From an uncultured Clostridia bacterium (GTDB taxonomy: Bacteria; Bacillota; Clostridia; Oscillospirales; Ruminococcaceae), in assembly GCA_947381875.1 (NCBI GenBank), contig CANCXY010000009.1:1-27076 (forward strand): a stretch of 27,076 nucleotides of DNA, given 5' to 3'. The notes under the pieces were generated by a model. The model saw nothing but the letters and a program-made list of their open reading frames with translations, was not told the origin of the DNA and did no database searches. Below, piece by piece: positions 7,021-14,444 of the stretch. Made by a program: the position numbers and the translations under genes. Each line of letters begins with the position of its first letter. The stretch's first letter is position 1.

Positions 7021-9300
7021 CTACGCCTCTATCATACGCCCAAAGGCCGAAAAGCGGTGCGAGACAATTTTCCGATAAGGCCGGTCGTACCCGGCGTGCG
7101 TGACCTGGGCGGAGACGCTGCCATCGGGGCGCACCGTGAGGGCGTATTCGTGGTAAGCGCCGTCCTGATAGGCGAAATCCTCCCCGCTGTCCAGATAGTG
7201 CGTCCATGTGCCCTCGCCGGGGAATACCTCTAAATACAGCACGTCTTCGGCTTTTTCGCCCACATAGGAGCATTCCGGCCACACTGGCAGCGCGCTGCCC
7301 GCCAGCACATACAGCGGGCACACATCCAGCGGCGCGTCCCGCAGGAACCAGCCCCCGCCTGTATGCTTTTCCCCCGTCCAGTAATCGTACCACTCGCCCT
7401 CAGGCAAATATACCATCCGCTTGCTGACGCCAGGGTCCACCACAGGGGCCACAAGCAGGCGGCGGCCGATCATGAATTCATCGTTGCAGGTGCGGGCCGT
7501 CTCGTCATCCTCATAGCACAGCACCAGCGGGCGCAGGATGGGCAGGCCCGTGCATGCCTCCTCGCGGAACAGATCATAGAACAGCGGCAGCAGATGATAG
7601 CGCAGTTTCACATATTTCCGGTAGATATCCAGCACGCGTTTCCCGAACTGCCACGGCTCCTGCCGCCGCGTGCCGAGGGCGGAATGGTTGCGGAAAAGCG
7701 GGGAGAAGCATCCCACCTGCACCCACCGTGCAAGCAGCTCCGGCGTGGCGTCGGAACCAAAGCCGCCCACGTCTGTACCTACAAACGGCATGCCGGAAAG
7801 CCCTAAGTTGCAAAGTTGCGGAATCGCCATACGCAGATGGCACCAGATACTGTGGTTGTCGCCCGTCCAGGCGGTGGCATACCGCTGGCTGCCCGCATAG
7901 CAGGCGCGCGTGATGACGAACGGGCGGCGTCCGTCGGCGGCTTTCAGGCCCTCATAGGTGGCCCGCGCCATCAGATGGCCGTATACGTTGTGCATTTCTG
8001 CATGCGGCGCGGGTGCGTCCTCGTCGGTGAACTGTACGTCGTCCGGCAGGGGGCCGTTGAAGCTGGCCGGCTCGTTCATATCGTTCCAGACGCCACGCAC
8101 GCCCATCTGTGTCAGGATGCGCTGTTGTTCGGCCCACCAGGCGCGCACCTCCGGCTTGCCGAAATCCGGGAACACCGCCGCGCCCGGCCAGACGGCGTTG
8201 ACGTAGACTTCGCCCTCCGGGGTTTTGGCGAAATAGCCGCCCGCCATGCCCTCGTCATACATGAAATACCCTTCGTCCTGCTTTACGCCGGGGTCGATGA
8301 TTGTCACAGGCTTAAAGCCCCGCCCAGCGAGGCTTTGCAAAAAGGCGCGGGGGTCGCCGTGGTATTTTTTGCCGTCCCAGGTGAACACGCGGAAGCCGTC
8401 CATATAGTCGATATCAAAGTGGATGGCGTCACAGGGGATATCGAGCGCGCGCAGTTTGCCCGCGACCTCCTCCATATCTTCCTGCGTGACATAGCCCCAG
8501 CGCGACTGGTGATAGCCCAATGTCCACTTCTGCGGCAGCGGGTGCCTGCCCGTAAGCCAGGTGTAGCGCGAGACGATTTCTTCCATGCTGTCCCCGGCGA
8601 GGTAGTAATAATCGAGCGCGCCGCCCTCCGCGCGGAAAAAGTAGTACAGATCCGATTCCTGCCCCATGTTGAACGTGCTTTTACAGGTGTTGTCAAACAG
8701 GATGCCGTACACGTCCCGGCCCGCCAGCGCGATGAAAAAGGGGATGCTTTTATACAGCGCCTGAAAACTGTCTACCTGCGGTTTGGGGTCGTCGGTGTTC
8801 CACATGGTATATTCATAGCCGCGTTTGTCCAGAAAGCCAGTCTTGTCGCCCAGACCGTAGAAATGGGCGTCGGCGGGCATTTCCTTCACCACCTGTACGC
8901 ACGCGGGCGACGGCGCGGCGGGCAGATCATGTCCCTCCGCCGCCAGGAGCGCCAGGCTCCCTTCGCTGGCGCGTGGCAACGGTTTCCGTTCCCCGCGCCA
9001 GTCCGTACAGACGGCGCGGCCCTCACTGTTGAAAAAATCGACGAAAAAGCCGTCTGTGACGCACGCGGCGGCAAGGCCGGTGCCGATCCACAGCCCCGAC
9101 GCGTTCCGCTCCACCATCACATGCGCCCGCGCGGGCTTTTTCTGGATAACGGCATGGGAGCGCGCCATCCCGTCCGGCGCCCCGCAAGACACCCGGAAGA
9201 TCAGGGGAGAGACTACATCTATGCGCGCCTGTACGCCCTCAAAATCGAGATAGACCGTCTGTCCATCCTGTACAAAGCCTGTCAGCTTGCCGAAGTTCAT
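7021..9300 (-). CDS. Glycoside hydrolase family 31 alpha-glycosidase
   Basis: A 759-residue GH31 enzyme acting on alpha-linked gluco- or xylo-configured sugars. An N-terminal beta-sandwich is followed by the (beta/alpha)8 barrel from about residue 240 and C-terminal beta domains. The nucleophile is Asp407 in WNDMNEP (405-411), the general acid/base is probably Asp481 in AWTGDN, and the HQSRWGY segment (264-270) begins the barrel. No signal peptide is visible, so it is probably cytoplasmic. The ATG at 9300 follows AAAGGACAG. The lipoprotein and small acidic protein genes lie upstream on the same strand, with R2 palindromes in both gaps, so shared transcription is uncertain. Precise substrate (maltose, isomaltose, xylosides) cannot be assigned. 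Confidence 0.93.
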   Translation of the reverse strand: MNFGKLTGFVQDGQTVYLDFEGVQARIDVVSPLIFRVSCGAPDGMARSHAVIQKKPARAHVMVERNASGLWIGTGLAAACVTDGFFVDFFNSEGRAVCTDWRGERKPLPRASEGSLALLAAEGHDLPAAPSPACVQVVKEMPADAHFYGLGDKTGFLDKRGYEYTMWNTDDPKPQVDSFQALYKSIPFFIALAGRDVYGILFDNTCKSTFNMGQESDLYYFFRAEGGALDYYYLAGDSMEEIVSRYTWLTGRHPLPQKWTLGYHQSRWGYVTQEDMEEVAGKLRALDIPCDAIHFDIDYMDGFRVFTWDGKKYHGDPRAFLQSLAGRGFKPVTIIDPGVKQDEGYFMYDEGMAGGYFAKTPEGEVYVNAVWPGAAVFPDFGKPEVRAWWAEQQRILTQMGVRGVWNDMNEPASFNGPLPDDVQFTDEDAPAPHAEMHNVYGHLMARATYEGLKAADGRRPFVITRACYAGSQRYATAWTGDNHSIWCHLRMAIPQLCNLGLSGMPFVGTDVGGFGSDATPELLARWVQVGCFSPLFRNHSALGTRRQEPWQFGKRVLDIYRKYVKLRYHLLPLFYDLFREEACTGLPILRPLVLCYEDDETARTCNDEFMIGRRLLVAPVVDPGVSKRMVYLPEGEWYDYWTGEKHTGGGWFLRDAPLDVCPLYVLAGSALPVWPECSYVGEKAEDVLYLEVFPGEGTWTHYLDSGEDFAYQDGAYHEYALTVRPDGSVSAQVTHAGYDRPYRKIVSHRFSAFGRMIEA

Positions 9301-9365
9301 AAAAAATCTGTCCTTTCAAGGGAAAAGTGCTTTCGGGAGTATCCAAACCGCAGAGATTGATTTCC

Positions 9366-9405
9366 GTGTATTTCCCTGCCCTGTGGACGGAGGAATACAC
9401 AAAAT
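9366..9405 (+). repeat. R2 palindromic repeat, copy a
   Basis: GTGTATTTCC (9366-9375) pairs imperfectly with GGAGGAATACAC (9389-9400), followed by AAAAT. The layout matches the perfect copy at 10620, and both share a downstream TGTATCCCT segment. It lies in the gap between the lipoprotein and the GH31 gene. Confidence 0.7.
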
Positions 9406-9449
9406 CTTTCTGTATCCCTTAGCCAGCGGGGCGGGAAATATGCGGAAAA

Positions 9450-10055
9450 TCAGTTTTCGACGCTCCAATCGGCGATATGGCAACGGGATAAAAAGTCGGT
9501 CAACAGGTCCATCGGGTCGCCCGTATAGGTGTCCCGGCAGGAGACTTCCACGGCGGCGGCGCATTGGCTGTCATATACGCCGAACGCCGCCGCGCCGCCG
9601 GTATAGGGGTTTGTCTCGGAATCATAGGTGCAGGCCAGCAGGGTGTATTCCTGGCCGTTGAAAGTCTCGGTGCGCGTCTCGGACACATGGTACTGCTCCT
9701 GTGCCATTTCCAGCCACTCCGCCGCGCTCTTTTCGGCTCCGCCGTCCTCGCGGAAGCCCGCCAGCAGCAGGTTGATCTGGGCGTCGTAAATAGAAACCTC
9801 GTTGCCCTCCTTGTTGGTGTACGGCTCAGGCTCCCCAATGGACCAGGTGGCGTAATACATCCCCTGGGAGGCAAGCGCCTCATTGTTGTCCCGCAGGGTG
9901 AGCGTGTCGGGGGTGTCCACGCCGACGGTGTTCCCGACTGTCACCCAGCTTTCCTCCCACTTCGAGCCGTCCAGCGCCTTTTCCGGCGGCTGCGCGGCCC
10001 CGCAGCCGGTGAGCAGTACGCAGGCGGCCAGGAGGGCTAAAAGCAATTTTTTCAA
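9450..10055 (-). CDS. Putative lipoprotein of unknown function
   Basis: A 201-residue protein with a textbook lipoprotein signal: KK, a hydrophobic core, and lipobox LTGC with the lipidated Cys18. The mature part is acidic and rich in Trp, Tyr and Asn with several Cys, and I recognise no family. The start is a TTG (10053-10055) preceded by AAAGGATG at good spacing; an in-frame stop lies just upstream, so no longer start is possible. It should be anchored on the outer face of the cytoplasmic membrane. A link to the GH31 enzyme is not supported beyond strand and proximity. Confidence 0.8.
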   Translation of the reverse strand: MKKLLLALLAACVLLTGCGAAQPPEKALDGSKWEESWVTVGNTVGVDTPDTLTLRDNNEALASQGMYYATWSIGEPEPYTNKEGNEVSIYDAQINLLLAGFREDGGAEKSAAEWLEMAQEQYHVSETRTETFNGQEYTLLACTYDSETNPYTGGAAAFGVYDSQCAAAVEVSCRDTYTGDPMDLLTDFLSRCHIADWSVEN

Positions 10056-10129
10056 GAGTGTTCATCCTTTCCTTTTGATTGCATGCGGATATCTTCTCCC
10101 GCACTGGCATAGGCCGCGGAAATATTCCC

Positions 10130-10171
10130 GTGTATTCCCTCGTCCGTAGAGAGAGGCACGCAAAATATTTC
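10130..10171 (+). repeat. R2 palindromic repeat, copy b (degenerate)
   Basis: GTGTATTCCCTC (10130-10141), then a short spacer, GAGAGGCACGC and AAAATAT. The order of elements is as in the perfect R2 copy, but the arms are partly eroded. It lies between the lipoprotein gene and the small acidic protein gene. Confidence 0.5.
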
Positions 10172-10176
10172 GCGCG

Positions 10177-10404
10177 TCAGATCGTCCTGTCGATGCGGTC
10201 GATCTCGTCGAGCAGGCCGTCTAACATTTTTTGCAAGGCGTCGCGGTCCACTTGCAGAGGGCTGGCGGAGAGTTCCGCTAAAAAGAGCATTTCATGCAGG
10301 ATATGGTCGATCTTGTCCAGCGCCGCATTGAGCGCACGCAGGGATTGAAGATCGGGTATGGGGAAGTCGTCCCCCAAAGGGTCGATCAAGGGCAATTCAG
10401 GCAT
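10177..10404 (-). CDS. Small acidic helical protein, unknown function
   Basis: A 75-residue, Leu/Asp-rich protein predicted to be largely helical (heptad-like leucines from about residue 20 on) with no membrane segment. The ATG at 10404 is preceded by AAGGAGAGG at suitable spacing, which supports real translation. I recognise no family. A promoter-like TTGCTG, 17-bp spacer, TACAAA lies about 90 bases upstream. It may form a coiled-coil dimer; any role is unknown. Confidence 0.6.
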   Translation of the reverse strand: MPELPLIDPLGDDFPIPDLQSLRALNAALDKIDHILHEMLFLAELSASPLQVDRDALQKMLDGLLDEIDRIDRTI

Positions 10405-10488
10405 TCGTCGTACCTCTCCTTCGGGTATTGCCGCCTCTCCGGCTGTGGGGAAAGGCGGGCGGGCGTTTTTTCATAAGCGGCAGGGGCT

Positions 10489-10517
10489 TTTGTATTGCCT
10501 ATTTAACATTACAGCAA
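10489..10517 (-). promoter_or_regulatory. Possible promoter for the small acidic protein
   Basis: Minus strand: TTGCTG (10512-10517), 17-bp spacer, TACAAA (10489-10494). Four of six bases match in each hexamer; the spacing is ideal. The rest of 10405-10768 holds no gene I can support: it contains this site, R2 copy c and the promoter of the next rightward gene. Confidence 0.35.
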
Positions 10518-10619
10518 AAGGCCGGAATTGTAAAGTGTTTTCCCCGTTTTTTGCCGCTATTTTCTGCGGGGGCATCCAAGAAGTGTTTGTGGAAGTACCC
10601 GCATCGCGGAGCCATTGCC

Positions 10620-10660
10620 GTGTATTTCCCCGCCTGTAGGGCGGGGAAATACACAAAAAC
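10620..10660 (+). repeat. R2 palindromic repeat, copy c (perfect)
   Basis: A perfect 15-bp inverted repeat: GTGTATTTCCCCGCC (10620-10634), loop TGTAG, GGCGGGGAAATACAC (10640-10654), then AAAAAC. It is the best copy of the family and serves as reference. It lies about 40 bp upstream of the promoter of the small membrane export protein. Confidence 0.95.
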
Positions 10661-10694
10661 TTCCGTTTTGGACACTCCCGTGTTTGTATCCCTC

Positions 10695-10723
10695 TTGCCA
10701 AGCGCCGGGAAATCGGGTATGAT
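10695..10723 (+). promoter_or_regulatory. Promoter of the small export-family membrane protein
   Basis: TTGCCA (10695-10700), 17-bp spacer, TATGAT (10718-10723). Transcription would start near 10730, too close to the ATG at 10733 for a ribosome site, which supports the start at 10769. Confidence 0.6.
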
Positions 10724-10768
10724 AGAGGGCGCATGAACCAAAAGGGTATGAAAAAAGGAGTATATGGC

Positions 10769-11263
10769 ATGGGTGCAACTTTGCGAAAATATGTATGGGT
10801 ATTCATTATTTCCATGGTGCCGGTGGTGGAACTGCGCGGCGCGGTGCCAATCGGCGTGGGGATGGGACTGCCGCTGCTTCCCACCTATATCGTCTCGGTA
10901 CTGGGGAATATGCTGCCTGTCCCCATCATCCTGCTGTTTGCCAAACGCATCCTCCTGTGGTGTACGGGATGGCCGGGCGTTCTGGGGCGCATGTTCGGGT
11001 GGATCTACAACAAGGGCCTGCGCGCCGGGGAGACGCTGCAAAAAAAATCCGGGAAGGGCATCTACTGGGCGCTGTTCCTCTTTGTAGCTATCCCCGTGCC
11101 GGGCACCGGCGCGTGGACGGGGTGCCTGGCCTCGACGCTCCTGGACCTGAAATTCTGGCCGAGCGTGCTGGCCGTGCTGTGCGGCGTTCTGACGGCGGGG
11201 CTGATTATGGGCATGGCCGCGGCAGGGCTTTTAGGCGCGCTGGGAATGGTACTGGGCGCGTGA
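10769..11263 (+). CDS. Small multidrug-export-type membrane protein (PF06695-like)
   Basis: A 164-residue polytopic membrane protein. Features of the 'small multi-drug export' family are visible: the ELRGAVPIG motif (about 22-30) after TM1, a hydrophilic central loop, the second re-entrant-like VAIPVPGTGAWTG motif, and C-terminal TMs rich in Gly/Ala. The start at 10769 is chosen because AAAGGAG lies 8 nt upstream; the in-frame ATG at 10733 falls at the predicted transcription start. The family name is historical and the transported substrate is unknown. It is probably monocistronic, with an R1 repeat directly after it. Confidence 0.85.
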   Translation: MGATLRKYVWVFIISMVPVVELRGAVPIGVGMGLPLLPTYIVSVLGNMLPVPIILLFAKRILLWCTGWPGVLGRMFGWIYNKGLRAGETLQKKSGKGIYWALFLFVAIPVPGTGAWTGCLASTLLDLKFWPSVLAVLCGVLTAGLIMGMAAAGLLGALGMVLGA

Positions 11264-11267
11264 AGCC

Positions 11268-11379
11268 GGAACAAGGTGGGTTTCCAAAGGGGCTGCGCCC
11301 CTTTGGCGGAGTCCAGAGGCAGCGCCTCTGGCAGGTCCGGGCAGCGCCCGGCAGGATTCCAAAGGGCAGCGCCCTTTGG
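11268..11379 (+). repeat. R1 hairpin-string repeat, copy d (most complete)
   Basis: Flank GGAACAAGGTGGGTTTCC (11268-11285), then four perfect hairpins: CCAAAGGGGC/GCCCCTTTGG (11284-11306), CCAGAGGC/GCCTCTGG (11313-11331), CCGGGC/GCCCGG (11337-11351) and CCAAAGGGC/GCCCTTTGG (11359-11379). Linkers are CGGAGT, CAGGT and CAGGATT. All loops are three nucleotides (TGC or AGC). It serves as the reference copy. Confidence 0.95.
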
Positions 11380-11432
11380 GCGGGCGGGGAAGCCGGGGCG
11401 GTTTTCCCGCTTTGTGTATCCTGGAAAAATTT

Positions 11433-11464
11433 TTTTGAAGAAAATATGTTTCTTTTGAAGAAAA
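11433..11464. promoter_or_regulatory. Direct repeat upstream of the ECF sigma gene
   Basis: TTTTGAAGAAAA occurs at 11433-11444 and again at 11453-11464, 20 bp apart (about two helical turns). Each is itself nearly palindromic. It lies in the AT-rich leader before the sigma factor gene and could be a regulator site. Confidence 0.4.
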
Positions 11465-11555
11465 GTGCTCTGCTGCGGCGTTTCATGGGTGTGGGATAAA
11501 AAATGGCGGCAAGGGTGGTGACGCGGCGCTGACGAACGACGAATTTACGCAGCTC

Positions 11556-12035
11556 ATGCAGCGGTATGAGCGGCTTGTGTACACCATCTGTTACCAGCTT
11601 GTGCATGACAGTGCGCTGGCCGAGGACCTCACGCAGGAGACATTCCTTGCCGCCTACACCCACCGTGAGGACTGCCCGGCCGAACACTACAAGCCGTGGC
11701 TCGCCCGCATTGCAGCCAATAAGGCGCGCGACCATTTGAAAAGCGCCTACCATCGCCGTGTACGCGCCGCGGAAGACGACACCCTTGCCGTCTTTCCCAC
11801 CTTATACACCGAACCGCCGCCGGAGGAGCTTGTACTCACGCGCGACGAGGCCGCCCGCGCGAGGGACGCGATTCTTGCTTTGAAAGAGCCGTACCACAAG
11901 GCCGCTGTGCTGTTTTTCTTAGAGGAAAAGAGCGTGGCAGAGGTGGCAAAGGCGCTGGGGAGGCCAGTAAAGACCGTACATACACAACTATTCCGCGCCC
12001 GGCAGCTTTTGCAGCGCGCGGTGAAAGGGGGGTAA
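11556..12035 (+). CDS. ECF-type RNA polymerase sigma factor
   Basis: A 159-residue sigma-70 family protein with only regions 2 and 4. Region 2 is about residues 1-60 (YERLVYTICYQL, then AEDLTQETFLAAY for -10 recognition). Region 4 is about 100-155, with the helix-turn-helix KSVAEVAKALGRPVKTVHTQLFRARQLL. The ATG at 11556 is the first standard start, but the sequence upstream in frame reads LTNDEFTQL, typical of an ECF N-terminus. A CTG at 11529 may therefore be the real start, giving 168 residues. The anti-sigma gene follows after 7 bases. It should direct transcription of an envelope or stress regulon, including probably its own operon. Confidence 0.9.
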   Translation: MQRYERLVYTICYQLVHDSALAEDLTQETFLAAYTHREDCPAEHYKPWLARIAANKARDHLKSAYHRRVRAAEDDTLAVFPTLYTEPPPEELVLTRDEAARARDAILALKEPYHKAAVLFFLEEKSVAEVAKALGRPVKTVHTQLFRARQLLQRAVKGG

Positions 12036-12042
12036 ACGGGAT

Positions 12043-12630
12043 ATGGAATTATACAGGACGGAACCACAGCCCTCCGGGGGCCAGCCCGCCCTTGCGCTGA
12101 AACCGCTTGGCGGGCTGGATGAAGAAGCATGGGAGGCGGAGCCTTCGCAGCCGCAAAACGCGTGGGAGCTGTTCCGGGCCGACGGCCATTTGACGGATGA
12201 GGGGCTTGCCGCCCTGATAGACGGCACACTCGACGAGATGGGGCGTTTAGAGGCGAGCGAACACCTGAGCTTCTGCGACAACTGTCTGACGCGCTATACA
12301 GGCCTGCTCACCGACGACATACTCCTCACGCCCGCCGCGCCGGTGGCGGACAGCGTGTGCCGGCGCGTGCGCCAGCGCAATCTGCGTGTGGTGCGCGGCC
12401 GCACGGTGCGCGCAGTCGCGGCGGCGGTGCTGGCACTGGGCCTGTGGAGTACCGGGGTGTTTACAAACCTTGTCCCCTCACGGGACGACCCGCGCAGCCC
12501 GCAGCCTGTGCGCCAGCCGTTCAACGCCTCAGCATATGTCAATGGGCTGTTCCGGTCTGCGGGCGATTCCATCAGCAGCACCATTGACGAATGGCTCGGC
12601 CAGGTGTTCCCTGCGCCCGCGGAGGTATAG
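12043..12630 (+). CDS. Anti-sigma factor with zinc-finger (ZAS-like) motif and one TM
   Basis: A 195-residue protein encoded 7 bases after the sigma gene. A His74-x3-Cys78-x2-Cys81 motif (HLSFCDNC) in a helical domain at about 46-90 is the zinc-binding anti-sigma signature. One TM segment follows at about 122-141, then an extracytoplasmic tail of some 50 residues. It should hold the ECF sigma factor at the membrane until an external signal releases it. The N-terminal 45 residues are Pro/Glu-rich and probably flexible. A purine-rich AGGGGGG element precedes the ATG. Confidence 0.85.
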   Translation: MELYRTEPQPSGGQPALALKPLGGLDEEAWEAEPSQPQNAWELFRADGHLTDEGLAALIDGTLDEMGRLEASEHLSFCDNCLTRYTGLLTDDILLTPAAPVADSVCRRVRQRNLRVVRGRTVRAVAAAVLALGLWSTGVFTNLVPSRDDPRSPQPVRQPFNASAYVNGLFRSAGDSISSTIDEWLGQVFPAPAEV

Positions 12631-12655
12631 CGGCCCTATCCGCAGAGACAGTTCC

Positions 12656-12690
12656 GTGTATTTCCGCACTACAGGCGGGAAATATACAAA
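12656..12690 (+). repeat. R2 palindromic repeat, copy d, within the sigma operon
   Basis: GTGTATTTCCGC (12656-12667), then GGCGGGAAATATAC and AAAACCC. It fills most of the 119-base gap between the anti-sigma gene and the next membrane protein gene, so a transcript of the whole operon would carry this hairpin internally. There is no T-run. Confidence 0.8.
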
Positions 12691-12749
12691 ACCCTATGCG
12701 GGCGGCGCGTGTGCGGCGTCCCCGCAGCATTCAGAGTAGGAGAAATACC

Positions 12750-13319
12750 ATGCAGCGGAAAAGTGGATTCCTTACCTTTATTTTTGCGTGTTTCCCTGGG
12801 ATGGGGCAAATGTATCTTGGCTATATGCGGCGCGGCATTTCGCTGATGACGCTGTTTTTCGGCATCATTTTCATAGCGGCGTTTTTCAGCTTTGGCCTGC
12901 TGTGCGTACTGCTGCCCGTCATCTGGGCGTATGCGTTTTTCGATACGTTCCATCTGCGCAGCCAGACGGCGGAGCAGGTGTTCGATAACCCCGACAGGTT
13001 CATTATCTCGCCGGACGTATTTTTCGGTCGGGACTGGCGGCGGCTTGTCGCGAAGCGGCACACGCTGTTCGGCGGGCTGCTGATTTTCTTAGGCATTTAT
13101 GTGCTGTACAACACGTTCCTGCGCGGCGTGCTGTGGGACCTGTACTATACGCTGCACATGACATGGCTGGGCAATCTGTTAGACAGCATGCCGACGCTGA
13201 TTGTAGCGGTACTGATTATCCTGTTGGGCGTCTATCTGGTGCGCGGGCAGGGCTTTGCCGAAGCCGACGACGAGGACGACTACACCGCGTTCCAGGGGGG
13301 TGATCCGGGTGACGAATGA
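12750..13319 (+). CDS. TM2-like multi-span membrane protein
   Basis: A 189-residue protein with a first TM pair (about 8-26 and 32-64) joined by the loop PGMGQMYLGYMRRG, which resembles TM2-domain proteins. A cytoplasmic segment (66-105), two more TMs (about 106-124 and 146-164) and an acidic tail follow. The start at 12750 is supported by AGGAG at 8-nt spacing; the longer in-frame reading from 12591 translates the R2 repeat and overlaps the anti-sigma gene. It is third in the sigma operon and overlaps the next gene. Proteins of this type often accompany LiaF-like envelope-stress modules; exact role unknown. Confidence 0.8.
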   Translation: MQRKSGFLTFIFACFPGMGQMYLGYMRRGISLMTLFFGIIFIAAFFSFGLLCVLLPVIWAYAFFDTFHLRSQTAEQVFDNPDRFIISPDVFFGRDWRRLVAKRHTLFGGLLIFLGIYVLYNTFLRGVLWDLYYTLHMTWLGNLLDSMPTLIVAVLIILLGVYLVRGQGFAEADDEDDYTAFQGGDPGDE

Positions 13320-14436
13320 TGCGGAAAAGTTCGGCATGCCGGAGGCACCCGCCGCGCCGGTGCTGGAGCTGCCGGAGGCACCGGACATAGACGTGCCCGA
13401 AGCGGCGGAACCGGTTGAAGCAGCCCCCGCCGCGCCGGAAGCTCCCGCGCCCGCGCCGCGCAAGGCGCGCAAAGCCCCGGAGCCGCCGCGCAAAGTGCGC
13501 CGTGTGGGCACCAGCACGATGGGCGTCCTGCTGATCCTGGTCGGCATTACGGTATGCCTTGCCCTGATGCGCCCCGGCATAGACCTCACGCTGTTTTTGC
13601 GGCTCTCGCCGCTGGTACTGGTGGCTTTGGGCGTGGAAGTGTTGATTGCCGCGCGGCAGAAGGAAGTGCGCCTCAAGTACGATTTCGCCTCCATGATTAT
13701 CTGTTTCCTGCTGGTGGTGATGGTGCTGGGAGCCTCCTGCGTGCCCATACTTTACGCCACCGAAGGCCCGCCGCGTACAGCGGCGGAGAGGGTAGTGGAG
13801 CAGTCGCTCTCGGACGCGACATTCGCGCAGCTAAAGAGCAGCAAAGACGTAGCGAACGTATCCTATCACATATCCCTGAACCTGTCCGCTTCCCGCACCG
13901 CCGACCAGATAAAAACCCCGGATGATTTGCTGCCCAGTGATTCCGTCTATGTCGATGTACAGCTTTCCGGCCCTTACGCAGATGAGGCGGCGTTTGCGGC
14001 GGCATGCAGGCCGGTCATTGAAGCGGTGCTGGCGACAGGTGTGCATGACCCAAGGATGAATATCCGCACCCAGGAACTTTCCAGCACGACCGACCCCCAC
14101 TACATGCTTTCTCTCGACGGCCCGTATCAGTTGGCGATGGACGCGGAGGGTCTGGTGCGCCAGGTAGAAAAGAGCGTCTATGTGCCCGACGCCCGCGCCT
14201 ATATGACCCCCGAAGACCAGCGCGCCTGGGAAGAACGGGAGAGCTGGGACAATCATCAACAGGAATTGGATGAGATGCAGCGCCAGGCCGAGGAAATGGA
14301 GATGCGCGCCGCCGAAGCCGAGGAACGCGCCGCCGAGGCCGAAGCGCGCGCGGCGGCCCTCGAAGAACAGTTGAACAGCGTCACCGCCGCCCTGGACGAA
14401 GCCGAACAGCAGCTTCTTTCCATGCAGGAGCCATAA
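13309..14436 (+). CDS. Pro/Ala-rich membrane protein with C-terminal coiled coil
   Basis: A 375-residue protein if started at GTG 13309 (AGGGGGG at 8-nt spacing; 11-bp overlap with the previous gene). Residues 1-68 are a low-complexity Pro/Ala/Glu tract ending in a basic stretch. Three TMs follow at about 69-88, 97-115 and 127-148, then an external domain (about 150-300), then a long Glu/Ala coiled coil (about 302-375; repeated AEAEERAAEAEARAA units). The TM block resembles LiaF/DUF5668-type membrane domains. It is probably a partner or output of the ECF system at the envelope. No known family covers the whole protein as far as I can see. Confidence 0.8.
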   Translation: MTNDAEKFGMPEAPAAPVLELPEAPDIDVPEAAEPVEAAPAAPEAPAPAPRKARKAPEPPRKVRRVGTSTMGVLLILVGITVCLALMRPGIDLTLFLRLSPLVLVALGVEVLIAARQKEVRLKYDFASMIICFLLVVMVLGASCVPILYATEGPPRTAAERVVEQSLSDATFAQLKSSKDVANVSYHISLNLSASRTADQIKTPDDLLPSDSVYVDVQLSGPYADEAAFAAACRPVIEAVLATGVHDPRMNIRTQELSSTTDPHYMLSLDGPYQLAMDAEGLVRQVEKSVYVPDARAYMTPEDQRAWEERESWDNHQQELDEMQRQAEEMEMRAAEAEERAAEAEARAAALEEQLNSVTAALDEAEQQLLSMQEP

Positions 14437-14444
14437 GCCAGTCC

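Noticed and set aside
7816..9360. 514-codon open frame on the plus strand opposite the GH31 gene
   Set aside because: It mirrors the GH31 coding sequence, which has its catalytic motifs intact. No family signature and no ribosome site.
10471..11041. Minus-strand frames over the small export-family gene
   Set aside because: They are antisense to a protein with clear family motifs and include R2 translation; no ribosome site.
11284..11379. CRISPR-like array
   Set aside because: The repeated hairpins differ in length and sequence and are separated by fixed short linkers of 5-7 bp, with no unique spacers and no cas genes.
11276..11458. Several short frames sharing peptides such as GFQRGCAPLAESRG or LPLDSAKGAQPLW
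   Set aside because: These recurring peptides are translations of the R1 repeat in different frames and do not indicate related proteins. Peptides such as FPALQAGK arise the same way from R2.
12591..12749. N-terminal extension of the TM2-like protein
   Set aside because: It overlaps the end of the anti-sigma gene and translates R2 copy d. A good ribosome site marks the start at 12750.
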